Shown: positions 25,635 to 34,022, counted from the stretch's first letter. The stretch: DNA of 39,301 nt from Christensenellaceae bacterium (GCA_020025205.1 JAHHSO010000016.1:1-39301), one strand, 5' to 3'. Made by a program: numbers and translations. The notes: generated by a model from the letters alone, not told the origin.

Positions 25635-25667
25635 TGATGCAGAACGCAAAAGGATCATTCTGCATCA
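25635..25667 (-). other. Intra-operon hairpin at the CotH stop codon
   Basis: Perfect 10-bp arms TGATGCAGAA (25635-25644) and TTCTGCATCA (25658-25667), loop 13 nt, spanning the CotH stop at 25655. There is no strong T-tract, so it is more likely an mRNA-processing or stability element, or a partial attenuator, than a terminator. Confidence 0.6.
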
Positions 25668-28600
25668 GGATTGGGCGGGCAGGGGCCGAAGTAGTTGATC
25701 ATCTGTTCTTCGGTCAGGTTGAAATACTGGATGATTTCCTGCCAGATGTAATACGGACGGCGCGGAAAGATTCGGGTAATCGCACGCTCGCAGCGGGACA
25801 CCCAGTAATTGTAGCCGCCTTCCGGGTTCTTGGGTTGGTCAAAGCTGATCTTGGGATGCACTTCGGCGGCCCAGCGCTGCATGTGCATCGTCATTTCCGG
25901 CTTGATTTCCGCGATCATTTCATTGAACAAATTGGTCAGGTTCTCCGTGGTAAAGACAGTCTGGAACAGCTCACCATAGCGCTTGAGGAACTTATCCTGA
26001 ACTTCCGGCACCTTGATGAGCTTTCTCATGAAGATGTTGGAGACGATGTGGGCATGTCCCATGCCCTTTTCGTCGAGCATGAAGGCCACGCCGCCGGCAA
26101 TGTTCTTCTTGTCCAGCATGACATTGAAGAAGCCCCAGTCGGAGTCATAGAACAGATAGCGCCATTTTCCATCACCGGATTTGTCGTTTTTGTAGAAGCG
26201 AATGTTGCCCGGGTCGGTGTTTCCAAAGAACGATTCAAATATGAAATAGTCGATCATGTTATCCAGGTCAATCTTGGACACAAGATATTCATACGCTTCG
26301 GGGTCTGTTGCAGGGTCATGCGTCTTGGCGTATTCGTACAGTTCTTTATACTCTTTCCTGCTGCCCTGATTGATTTGGCTGGAAGAAAGGCCATCGGATT
26401 CCAGCATTGTGATATCATCGGGGTTGTCCCAGCCTTCATGCTGGGCGACCATGTTGACGCCTGCGCGTTCACGCATGTTGTAATGCCCCCAGTATTCGCC
26501 GTTGATGTAGACGATGACCGGACGCCATGCTTCGTTGGCCACGGTTGAACCTGCCTGATCAATGAGGCGCGCCTGCATGCCGTCGATGACACGCGTATAC
26601 AAACCATCCTGACCGCCGTTTCTCAGAATAAAACTGGCATAGGACGTGTAGGGGCGATCTTCAAAAAGCGGATAATCAAAGGAGCCTTTGCCATACTGGC
26701 CGTCTGCCTTGATGTACATGCTCTTTTGAGGCATATCCAGAGAGTAGTTGCCCATGGCGCGGAAGGTCATGCCCTGGCTGAACTGCTGAACGCCCTGTTC
26801 ATCGTAATATTCAACCCAGCCGCCGAACCAGTTTTTCTGCCAGTATGTCGCATTTTTCCATGCGGGCTTTGTGTTTTCGCGGTCGATATTAGGACCGTCC
26901 GCGAACATGCCCGTTTCATCATTCCAAAGGTTATTCGGATCGGTTGTCAGGCAGACAATAGGCATGGTGTGATAGACGGAAATGAGATATGTCTGAGAGA
27001 CAACGTGGGACGGCTCAACGCCTTCGCGATAGGCACGCGCGCGCACAACAGTGGTTTCTTCGATGGGGATCGGCTCGGAGTAGACGGGGGAAGACTCTGT
27101 CGGGTCGCTGCCGTCCATTGTATAGCGCACGATGCTGTTTTCTGGCACCTTGATGGTTACGCTGCTGTCTCCTTCGAGCGGACGGTCAAAGAGGCCGCCC
27201 GGCGTTTCAAACTCAGGTACACTGGCATAGCCGATAAAGCCGGAATTGTTTGCCAGACCCGGGGTAGGGCTGGAATAGTAGAACAGGCCGGCTTGTCCAA
27301 GCGTGCGCCCATAGGAAGTGTCGTCATAAAGCTGAGGAACGACAACCTTGTCCAGAATCTGGCCGGAAGGAGAGGAAAGCACGACAGTCTCACCGGATTT
27401 GGCGAGGTTGTAGTTGGTAAAATAATAAACGCCGTCCTTTGTCGTCTGCGTCGTATCGCAGTAAATGACAAGGTAGCTGTTGTTTTCGATGGTGATGTCA
27501 GGAAACTGCCATTTGCGGGGCTTCTTAATGTTGTCGGACAGGCCGTAACCTTTAAGGTTAACGGCCTGCCCGCTCATGTTGTAGATCTCGATGTAGTCAT
27601 AAGGATTATTGACGTTAGGGCCGGTCACGTGTTGATTGCCGGTCATGACTTCTGTGATATACAGGCCGGAGGTGTTGGCCAGGCAGAGCGAAGTGTCCAT
27701 GGCAATTTCGCCCGAACGCGTGTTGGGCAGCCCCGGCGTGGGGGAGGTGAAGCGTTTAAAGCCGCCGCCCTCGCTGCGGCCCCAGGAGGTGTCAGCCTCA
27801 AGCATGTCATACGTCACAAGATCGAGCATTCGGCCCTGCACATCGGAAAGGATAACCGTTTCCTTGTCGGAGCGAAGGCGGAAACCGGCGTGCGGCCAGC
27901 TCCCGCTGGCGGCTGGACGATCCTTGCCGGAAGCAAAAACAACGAAGTAACCGTTTGGCTCAATCACACTGCCCTGCGGGAAACGCCACTTGAGCAGCGA
28001 ATCCGGGTTGTCGCTGAGGGCATAGTTGGAAAGATCAATCGGCTTGGAGGACGTGTTGTGCAGCTCAATCCAGTCGGGATATTCGCCGTCCTCGTCCTTG
28101 AGGGTTGTAATGGAAGAGGCACAGATTTCGTTGATCACAAGTGCGCCGGTTTCAAGCACGGTGGACGCGCGGAATTCTGCATAGCCTTCCTGCGTGTTTT
28201 CGTATCCGGGGGAATACTGGTCGGTGATGATGTAGTTATCTTCGCCAATCCAGCTGTAGGACATATTGTGATCCATGACGGGGAGGGGAAGCTCCTGAAA
28301 AGCAACGCCGTCGCTTCCGAAGAGGTAAAGCGTGTCTCCGGAGGAAGAAAGCTTGAATTTTCCGTGCAGCGTTTGGCCGGCAGTGTTTTTGTTTTCGTCA
28401 GACGCGAAGACAATCACATGTTCGCCGGGCTGAAGGGTCATATCCGGGAAAACGAAGATGATTTTGTCTGCCCGGTCTGACAGGCCATAGCCTTTGAGCT
28501 CAATGGGAGAATCGCCTGTGTTTTTAATTTCAACCCAGTCTGGGAAAGCGCCCGTTTCATCGGGGAAGGCGGAGCGGTTGGAGGACATGGCCTCTGTGAT

Positions 28601-28825
28601 GCGCAGCGCCCTGTTGCCGCTGGAAACGGCTTCTTCGTCAATGGCCGTGCCGGAGAGGTTCGCAGCGGGGGAAATGTCCGGCTTGGGGGCAAAGAAAATC
28701 ATCAGAAGTACAGCGGCAGACAATCCGATTAACAGCGGCAGCGTGCCGCGCCGGGGCTTCTCGCGCCGAAGCGCGGGATGCTTTCTGCGCGGAGGGCTGG
28801 TATTTTTCATTCGGTTGGAATGCAT
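25655..28825 (-). CDS. Exported CotH kinase with three lamin-tail domains
   Basis: Surface protein of 1056 residues. A short basic cytoplasmic tail and one membrane helix (29-46) anchor it. Three lamin-tail (LTD) domains follow at about 72-210, 226-370 and 386-527, each with the pattern ITEAM/INEI/ITEVM...DWVEI/DWIEL/DYIEI...LSD. Next comes a chitobiase C-terminal-like module (540-615, RYTMDGSDPT). The CotH kinase domain spans about 620-970, with MPQKSMYIKA (candidate ATP lysine), GNTDPGNIRFYKN and the metal motif FYDSDWGFF. CotH of Bacillus is an atypical protein kinase of spore coat proteins. The ATG at 28825 follows AAAGGAAG; an in-frame extension to 29044 runs through the promoter. Whether the role is in spores or the envelope cannot be told. 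Confidence 0.9.
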   Translation of the reverse strand: MHSNRMKNTSPPRRKHPALRREKPRRGTLPLLIGLSAAVLLMIFFAPKPDISPAANLSGTAIDEEAVSSGNRALRITEAMSSNRSAFPDETGAFPDWVEIKNTGDSPIELKGYGLSDRADKIIFVFPDMTLQPGEHVIVFASDENKNTAGQTLHGKFKLSSSGDTLYLFGSDGVAFQELPLPVMDHNMSYSWIGEDNYIITDQYSPGYENTQEGYAEFRASTVLETGALVINEICASSITTLKDEDGEYPDWIELHNTSSKPIDLSNYALSDNPDSLLKWRFPQGSVIEPNGYFVVFASGKDRPAASGSWPHAGFRLRSDKETVILSDVQGRMLDLVTYDMLEADTSWGRSEGGGFKRFTSPTPGLPNTRSGEIAMDTSLCLANTSGLYITEVMTGNQHVTGPNVNNPYDYIEIYNMSGQAVNLKGYGLSDNIKKPRKWQFPDITIENNSYLVIYCDTTQTTKDGVYYFTNYNLAKSGETVVLSSPSGQILDKVVVPQLYDDTSYGRTLGQAGLFYYSSPTPGLANNSGFIGYASVPEFETPGGLFDRPLEGDSSVTIKVPENSIVRYTMDGSDPTESSPVYSEPIPIEETTVVRARAYREGVEPSHVVSQTYLISVYHTMPIVCLTTDPNNLWNDETGMFADGPNIDRENTKPAWKNATYWQKNWFGGWVEYYDEQGVQQFSQGMTFRAMGNYSLDMPQKSMYIKADGQYGKGSFDYPLFEDRPYTSYASFILRNGGQDGLYTRVIDGMQARLIDQAGSTVANEAWRPVIVYINGEYWGHYNMRERAGVNMVAQHEGWDNPDDITMLESDGLSSSQINQGSRKEYKELYEYAKTHDPATDPEAYEYLVSKIDLDNMIDYFIFESFFGNTDPGNIRFYKNDKSGDGKWRYLFYDSDWGFFNVMLDKKNIAGGVAFMLDEKGMGHAHIVSNIFMRKLIKVPEVQDKFLKRYGELFQTVFTTENLTNLFNEMIAEIKPEMTMHMQRWAAEVHPKISFDQPKNPEGGYNYWVSRCERAITRIFPRRPYYIWQEIIQYFNLTEEQMINYFGPCPPNPDAE

Positions 28826-28865
28826 GGACAACTTCCTTTCAAAATTCGACAGAATAACCGGAAGT

Positions 28866-28894
28866 ATTATAGCATAAAACCGCCTTAAACGGAA
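28866..28894 (-). promoter_or_regulatory. Promoter of the CotH-DUF4956-VTC operon
   Basis: On the minus strand: TTCCGT, 17-bp spacer, then TGC-TATAAT (extended -10), about 40 bp ahead of the start codon. The promoter of the divergent patatin-like gene was not clear. Confidence 0.65.
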
Positions 28895-29030
28895 GGCTTT
28901 GAAAAACTTTCTAAGACAAAACAGATATGATGCGTTGTTTTTATGAAGAAAAGAAAAGCTGCCGGAACATATGGAGGTGATGATTTTCGGACGCTTTGCA
29001 TAGGGTATCATCATCGGGAGGGGGAATTCT

Positions 29031-29873
29031 GTGCATTTGGGCATTGTGATGATGGGGCTGGGGGCGCATGCGGCGGCATGTGCAGGCGTGATGGAGGCGC
29101 TTGAAGCGCGGAAGATTGTGCCCTGCGCAGTTTGCGGGATGCAGGCAGGGGCATGGCCGGCGGCGGTTTTTCTGGCCGGGCGAACCGGCTATACGCAAGC
29201 GCTTGAACAGGCGGCACGCGTCGGAAAAAAGCTGCTCCTGCCGGATGAACAGACGCGCAGCCTTTTCTTTAAAGGGAGACCGGCGCTTTGCACAGGCAGG
29301 AGAATTGAGCATCTTCTAAATCTGCAAACCGGGCGAAAAATGCTGGGCATGTGTGAGCGGCAGGGGTTCTTTTTGTGCCGAATGGCGCGCGGAAACCAGC
29401 GCGTTGTTTTTTCAACGGCGCAGCGCCTGGAAGACGAGGGGGAAATTGTCACCATGCAGGCATCTGTCGGCTATGCGGCGCGGGCGGCGATGGCCATGCC
29501 GCCTTTTCTTTCGCCGATGGATTGGCTGGGAACGCCGCTTCTGCCCATTCAGGATGTGGAACTGGCATGCAGCGGCTTGAAGCGCATGGGGGCGCACAGG
29601 GTGCTTGTGATCGCGCCTGAACCCTCGTCAAGACGCTGTTTGGATGCGCTTGAACTGATGGATATGGCGAAAAGCGCAAACGATAATCAAAATATTGGCA
29701 TATTGCGAATTCCTGTGACGAAAAATGCGCTTGACCTCAACAGCTTGACAGCGTGCGCGCAAGAGGGCAGGAATGCGGCAGAGCAGGGACTGGACCGCGT
29801 GTTGGAGCAGATGGGAATGGCTTTTTGCCGCGTGCTGCCGTTCAGAAAGACGATTACATGGTGCCAACGGTGA
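29031..29873 (+). CDS. Patatin-like protein lacking the catalytic dyad
   Basis: Protein of 280 residues with a patatin fold layout and no signal peptide. The oxyanion glycine loop is present in reduced form (MMGLGAHAAACAGVMEAL). The nucleophile elbow G-x-S-x-G reads G-M-Q-A-G (residues 36-40), so the serine is glutamine. The later segment MAMPPFLSPMDW matches the ASxAxPxxFxP stretch, but the D-G-G/A motif reads I-Q-D-V instead. The following RMGAHRVLVIAPE again matches the family. It is therefore likely a catalytically dead homologue of patatin phospholipases, perhaps a lipid-binding or scaffold protein. The GTG start at 29031 has GGGAGGGGG upstream. Its 3' end overlaps the convergent caspase gene by 20 bp. 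Confidence 0.75.
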   Translation: MHLGIVMMGLGAHAAACAGVMEALEARKIVPCAVCGMQAGAWPAAVFLAGRTGYTQALEQAARVGKKLLLPDEQTRSLFFKGRPALCTGRRIEHLLNLQTGRKMLGMCERQGFFLCRMARGNQRVVFSTAQRLEDEGEIVTMQASVGYAARAAMAMPPFLSPMDWLGTPLLPIQDVELACSGLKRMGAHRVLVIAPEPSSRRCLDALELMDMAKSANDNQNIGILRIPVTKNALDLNSLTACAQEGRNAAEQGLDRVLEQMGMAFCRVLPFRKTITWCQR

Positions 29874-31323
29874 TATTTGCGGCGGCTTTCTGCCGCTGAT
29901 TGCCTACGCGGGTTTCGGCGGTGACGGTATATTCTCCGCAAGGCACGGGTTTTCCGTCTTCGTCGCAGCCGTCCCAGTACAGGTGCATCACCTGTTCAGG
30001 CGACGGGCGGGTCAGCTGGCTGGAAGCAAGGCGTTTAACAAGCTCGCCTTCCGCATTGTACACGCAGACAGTCATCTCCGCAGGCACATCCAGAAGAACG
30101 TCAATGACGGCTTCATGCTGCCCGCCGGGCATCAGCGTGCGCGAAGTGACAAGGCTCAACTGCGCGGTGGAGTCCTTGGGCTGAACGGCGAGAAGACGCT
30201 CGGAGCAGAGCGTCACTTCATCGCCGGAAACAGAGAAGATTTGCAGCATCACATATCCGCTTTCGCTGGGATCAATGTTGCTGAGCGTCAAAGAACGCGT
30301 TTTTCGTCCAGGGGTCAAAAGCTGGTTTTCTTCTTCGCCTTCGTCAAGAAAGGTGAGCGCGTTTTCCCAATTCCAGCGGCCTGCATCGTAATCGACCACG
30401 CGATACTGCACGGCGCTTTCTTTGGAAACCGTAAAGGAGAAATCCAGCGTTGGATCATCCGAAAAGAGCAGGGAAGACCCATAGGAGAAGCCCGAAAGCG
30501 GGCGCGAAAGAGCCGCTCCCTGCGTCACGGGCAGATCAATGTTTTCAGGGCAGGCGGACAGCAGCTGGCTGGTTGAAGAGGGAACGGCAATGCGCAGATG
30601 CTGCGTAATTTCGGACAGCGAAATCAGGCCGTCAGAATTGGTGTCGGCTTCAGGCGTGCCATACAGTCCCAGGCCGCTGGCCAGAGCGCTGGCAAAGTAA
30701 GAAACGGCGCCGCTGGAAAGGTGCTCGCTGTCGTAATACCAGCTGGATTCGCTGCCGTCCGCAGAGGTCAGCACATGGATGCTGGGATCAGCAAGAAAGG
30801 GCGAAGGCACCTCGGTCATCTGCTGGCCGAGAACCGCGCATTGGCCGGGAATGCCGCGCCCAATGAGCGCGCCGGAAAAACAGGCATCCACAATGAGCAG
30901 TTTTTCACCGGGGACATCCTTCAAATAGTCATAGAGCATGGCCGCGCTCAGCGGACTTTCGGTCTGGCCGTCGCCTAAAAGGAGATAAACCTGATTGTCG
31001 TCCGCGGAGGAGATAATTCCGTGCGTACACAGATAGACGATGGACAAATCGTCTTCACCGGCGGTGGCAAATGTATCAAGAATGGAATCCCGAAGCGCCT
31101 GCGGGGTACCAATTGTGCCGTCTTCAATAGATACGGTGCCAAGGCCGGAGCGGAGAAAGGCGGAACCGATCATGTGCAGGTTTCCGGAGACGGAATGGCT
31201 GAGGCTGGGCATGGTGACAAATTCGCGGCAGGCGACAAGCAGCGCCCGCGTGCTGCAAAGCCCGGACGCAGGCAGAATCAGCAGCGCGGCAAGCAGAAAC
31301 AATGCTTTAAAGAATTTGCGCAT
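29854..31323 (-). CDS. Secreted caspase-family (C14-like) cysteine protease with FlgD-like C-terminal domain
   Basis: Exported protein of 489 residues. The signal peptide is residues 1-23 (FKALFLLAALLILPASG). The caspase-like p20 fold carries the catalytic histidine H101 (IVYLCTHGI) and cysteine C148 (LLIVDACFSGA). A perfect EF-hand-type loop lies at 227-238 (DTNSDGLISLSE), suggesting calcium binding. The C-terminal 90 residues (LYWDGCDEDGKPVPCGEYT) look like a FlgD/Ig-like module. Acidic-residue or basic-residue specificity cannot be told by eye; bacterial relatives (metacaspase-like) often cut after Arg/Lys. An AAAGGAGGGG site precedes the ATG. It is divergently spaced from groEL's end and convergent with the patatin-like gene. 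Confidence 0.88.
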   Translation of the reverse strand: MRKFFKALFLLAALLILPASGLCSTRALLVACREFVTMPSLSHSVSGNLHMIGSAFLRSGLGTVSIEDGTIGTPQALRDSILDTFATAGEDDLSIVYLCTHGIISSADDNQVYLLLGDGQTESPLSAAMLYDYLKDVPGEKLLIVDACFSGALIGRGIPGQCAVLGQQMTEVPSPFLADPSIHVLTSADGSESSWYYDSEHLSSGAVSYFASALASGLGLYGTPEADTNSDGLISLSEITQHLRIAVPSSTSQLLSACPENIDLPVTQGAALSRPLSGFSYGSSLLFSDDPTLDFSFTVSKESAVQYRVVDYDAGRWNWENALTFLDEGEEENQLLTPGRKTRSLTLSNIDPSESGYVMLQIFSVSGDEVTLCSERLLAVQPKDSTAQLSLVTSRTLMPGGQHEAVIDVLLDVPAEMTVCVYNAEGELVKRLASSQLTRPSPEQVMHLYWDGCDEDGKPVPCGEYTVTAETRVGNQRQKAAANITVGTM

Positions 31324-31379
31324 GGCAGCCCCTCCTTTCCACAGAAATCATTAGAAAGCATTTGAGGATCAAAAGTCCT

Positions 31380-31420
31380 TATCTATATAGATAGACGAAG
31401 CAAAAACAAAATGATTTCAC
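31380..31420 (-). promoter_or_regulatory. Promoter with 14-bp palindrome ahead of the caspase gene
   Basis: TATCTATATAGATA at 31380-31393 is a perfect palindrome. On the minus strand it overlaps a TATAGA -10 box with TTGTTT as -35 (spacer 16 bp), so it could be an operator. It lies 57 bp ahead of the ATG. Confidence 0.5.
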
Positions 31421-31694
31421 TTTTTTAAAATTTTTGCGTACAAATTGTGATCTTTTCGGCGTGAAACGCGTTTTTCAAATCAGGCAAACGCCGCGCATAT
31501 TGCTCATTGTATAAGATTTTAACAAGCTCCGCAAGAGGAAGGGAAATATTTCCGTTGAAAATTGCACCTGCAATTGGCGGGCCGAAGCGGGAATTTCATA
31601 TACGGCAAAGAATTAACTAGCCTCCTGTGCTCTAAAAAAGGGGCTCTGCAAAATGAAAATGCAATAGCAATCTGTTCCAATACATGGGCAGTTA
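31421..31694. other. Gene-free stretch with inverted repeats
   Basis: No supportable ORF. Arms CCGT-TGAAAATT (31552-31563) and AATTTCA...ACGG (31592-31605) enclose a smaller TTGCA/TGCAA repeat, so a folded RNA of about 55 nt is possible on either strand. A GGAAATATTTCC palindrome precedes it, and CGGCGT/ACGCCG arms lie near 31458-31492. I recognise no known RNA family. Confidence 0.35.
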
Positions 31695-31750
31695 AAAATG
31701 AAAATCGACCCTCAATCGAAGCGGTTCTGCTTCTTTATGAAGGTCGATTT
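31695..31750 (-). terminator. Terminator of the groESL operon
   Basis: AAATCGACC (31702-31710) and GGTCGATTT (31742-31750) form the stem, with an inner GAAGC/GCTTC helix. On the minus strand TTTTCATTTTT follows. Confidence 0.85.
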
Positions 31751-31808
31751 CCATGCATTATTTTTTGGGAGAGCCTATTGTGCAGCACTCCTCTTTTTTA
31801 TGCTTGAA

Positions 31809-33440
31809 TCAGTACATGCCGCCCATGCCCGGGTCAGCCGCCGGGGAGGGAGCAGGATTCTTTTCCGGCAGATCTGCCACCAGAGATTCGGTGGTCAGAA
31901 CGGTTGCAGCAACGCTTGCGGCGTTCTGCAGCGCGCAGCGGGTGACCTTGGTCGGGTCGATGATGCCCGCTTCAACCATGTCCACGAACTTGTCGTTCAG
32001 GGCGTCGTAGCCGTAGCCCGGCTTCTTGGCGCGCTTGATCTTCTCCACGATGACGGAGCCTTCCATGCCCGCGTTCTGGGCAATCTGGCGAACCGGCTCT
32101 TCAAGAGCGCGCAGGACGATGGACACGCCGGTCTTGGCGTCGCCGGTGTACTTGCCAACGATGGCCTGAACTTCCGGCAGCACGGACAGCATAGCCGTTC
32201 CGCCGCCCGGCACAATGCCCTCTTCAACGGCGGCGCGGGTCGCGGCGAGCGCGTCCTCAATGCGGAGCTTGCGCTCCTTCATCTCGATTTCGGTTGCAGC
32301 GCCAACCTGAATGACGGCTACGCCGCCGGCCAGCTTGGCAAGGCGCTCCTGGAGCTTCTCGCGGTCGTAATCGGAGGTCGTTTCGCCGATCTGTGCGCGG
32401 ATGGATGCAACGCGCGCGGCGATATCCTGCTGATTGCCGGCACCCTCAACGATCACGGTGTTGTCCTTGTCGACCTTCACCTGGCGGGCGGAGCCGAGCA
32501 TATCCATGGTTGCGGATTTAAGCTCATAGCCCAGCTCTTCAGAAATCACCTGGCCGCCGGTCAGGGTTGCGATATCCTGGAGCATGGCCTTGCGGCGGTC
32601 GCCGAAGCCCGGCGCCTTGACGCCAACGCAGGTGAAGGTGCCGCGCAGCTTGTTGACAACAAGCGTTGCCATGGCTTCGCCTTCGATATCCTCGGCGATA
32701 ATCAGCATCTGGCGGCCGGCCTGCACAACCTGCTCCAGCAGCGGCAGGATTTCCTGAATGTTGGAGATCTTTTTATCGGTGATGAGGATGTACGGATTTT
32801 CCAGAACAGCCTCCATCTTTTCGGTGTCGGTAGCCATGTAAGCGGATACATAGCCGCGGTCGAACTGCATGCCTTCAACCAGAGAGAGGCTGGTCTGCAT
32901 GGTCTTGCTCTCCTCGACGGTGATCACGCCGTCCTTGCCGACCTTCTCCATCGCTTCGGCAACGAGCTTGCCGATGGCGGGATCGGCAGCAGAGTTGGCG
33001 GCAACGTCTTCAATGGCCTGCTTGCCGCTGACTGGAACGCTCATCTGCTTGAGGCCTTCAACAGCCGCTGCGGTTGCCGCTTCAATGCCGCTGCGCAAAA
33101 CCATCGGATTTGCACCGGCAGCCACGTTCTTCAGGCCCTCGCGGACGATTGCCTGCGCCATGAGGGTGGCGGTGGTGGTGCCGTCGCCGGCGACGTCGTT
33201 GGTCTTTGTGGCCACTTCCTTGACCAGCTGAGCGCCCATGTTCTCAAAGGCGTTTTCCAGCTCAATCTCCTTGGCGATGGTCACGCCGTCGTTGGTGATG
33301 AGGGGCGCGCCATACTTCTTGTCCAGCACAACGTTGCGGCCCTTGGGTCCAAGGGTGATTTTCACGGTATCGGCGAGGATGTTGATGCCCCGCTCCAAAG
33401 AACGGCGGGCTTCCTCGCCGTAAATAATCTGCTTAGCCAT
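31809..33440 (-). CDS. groEL: Chaperonin GroEL (Hsp60)
   Basis: Large-ring chaperonin of 543 residues that, with GroES, folds proteins in an ATP cycle in the cytoplasm. Family landmarks are ITLGPKGRNVVLDKKYG, NDGVTIAKEIEL, the nucleotide loop VAGDGTTTATLMAQAI, KAPGFGDRRKAMLQDIA and the C-terminal GMGGMY tail. Length is normal. The gene starts 26 bp after groES on the same strand and has AGGAGG upstream. It shares the CIRCE-regulated promoter. Most of the long plus-strand frame opposite it is an antisense shadow. Confidence 0.98.
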   Translation of the reverse strand: MAKQIIYGEEARRSLERGINILADTVKITLGPKGRNVVLDKKYGAPLITNDGVTIAKEIELENAFENMGAQLVKEVATKTNDVAGDGTTTATLMAQAIVREGLKNVAAGANPMVLRSGIEAATAAAVEGLKQMSVPVSGKQAIEDVAANSAADPAIGKLVAEAMEKVGKDGVITVEESKTMQTSLSLVEGMQFDRGYVSAYMATDTEKMEAVLENPYILITDKKISNIQEILPLLEQVVQAGRQMLIIAEDIEGEAMATLVVNKLRGTFTCVGVKAPGFGDRRKAMLQDIATLTGGQVISEELGYELKSATMDMLGSARQVKVDKDNTVIVEGAGNQQDIAARVASIRAQIGETTSDYDREKLQERLAKLAGGVAVIQVGAATEIEMKERKLRIEDALAATRAAVEEGIVPGGGTAMLSVLPEVQAIVGKYTGDAKTGVSIVLRALEEPVRQIAQNAGMEGSVIVEKIKRAKKPGYGYDALNDKFVDMVEAGIIDPTKVTRCALQNAASVAATVLTTESLVADLPEKNPAPSPAADPGMGGMY

Positions 33441-33466
33441 AATACTTCCTCCTTAAATCCGTTTGA

Positions 33467-33751
33467 TTACTCAACGATTGCAAGAATGTCGTTCTGGCGG
33501 ACGATCTTGTATTCTTCGCCGTCCATCTTGATTTCGGTTCCGGCATACTTGGAGTAGACGACCTTCTGGCCTTCCTTCACCTGCATGACGATGTCCTTGC
33601 CATCTACAACACCGCCCGGGCCAACGGCCACGACGTAAGCATACTGAGGCTTTTCTTTTGCGCCGGATGTGAGAATCAGGCCGCTCTTGGTGGTTTCTTC
33701 CATTTCCGCGTCCTTAATCACAACGCGGTCAAAAAGGGGTTTCAAGCTCAT
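33467..33751 (-). CDS. groES: Co-chaperonin GroES (Hsp10)
   Basis: Ring-cap protein of 94 residues that closes the GroEL cavity. MSLKPLFDRVVIKDAEMEE, the mobile loop TTKSGLILTSGAKEKP, VVAVGPGG and KVVYSKYAGTEIK are all standard. The ATG has GGAGG upstream. It is the first gene of the groESL operon, about 36 bp downstream of the CIRCE element. Confidence 0.98.
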   Translation of the reverse strand: MSLKPLFDRVVIKDAEMEETTKSGLILTSGAKEKPQYAYVVAVGPGGVVDGKDIVMQVKEGQKVVYSKYAGTEIKMDGEEYKIVRQNDILAIVE

Positions 33752-33786
33752 TTTGATAGACCTCCTTCAGGTTATGCAGTGTGTTG

Positions 33787-33813
33787 TTAGCACTCTTTAA
33801 AGAGGAGTGCTAA
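33787..33813. promoter_or_regulatory. CIRCE operator (HrcA site)
   Basis: Perfect consensus TTAGCACTC (33787-33795), 9-nt spacer, GAGTGCTAA (33805-33813). HrcA binding here represses groESL until heat stress. No hrcA gene lies in the window. Confidence 0.98.
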
Positions 33814-33825
33814 ATCAAGATATAA

Positions 33826-33854
33826 TATACGCGAGAAAGGGAAATCAGGCAAGA
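33826..33854 (-). promoter_or_regulatory. Promoter of groESL
   Basis: On the minus strand: TTGCCT, 17-bp spacer, TATATT, just upstream of the CIRCE element, so HrcA would block the start region. Confidence 0.65.
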
Positions 33855-33993
33855 CGGGAAGAAAGGCATAATTTTAAAAATCTGGCTGTTTAACACAGTT
33901 TATGGAAAATATTCAATTCAATTCATTTACGGCTTCTGTTTTCTTCTGAATTCTTTGAATTTTGATTTTCTGTAGCAAAAAAGCGCTGTTTTA

Positions 33994-34002
33994 TGGTACA
34001 AT
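33994..34002 (+). promoter_or_regulatory. Extended -10 promoter of mutY
   Basis: TGG-TACAAT with no good -35 box. The start point would lie near 34009, so the ATG at 34011 would be leaderless, and the ATG at 34023 with its GGAGG site is preferred. Confidence 0.5.
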
Positions 34003-34022
34003 AACGCCCTATGGAGGAGCAA

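Noticed and set aside
26726..28480. Plus-strand frame of 584 codons
   Set aside because: Antisense to the CotH gene, whose lamin-tail and kinase motifs are clear.
31698..33557. Plus-strand frame of 619 codons
   Set aside because: Antisense to groEL, a highly conserved gene.
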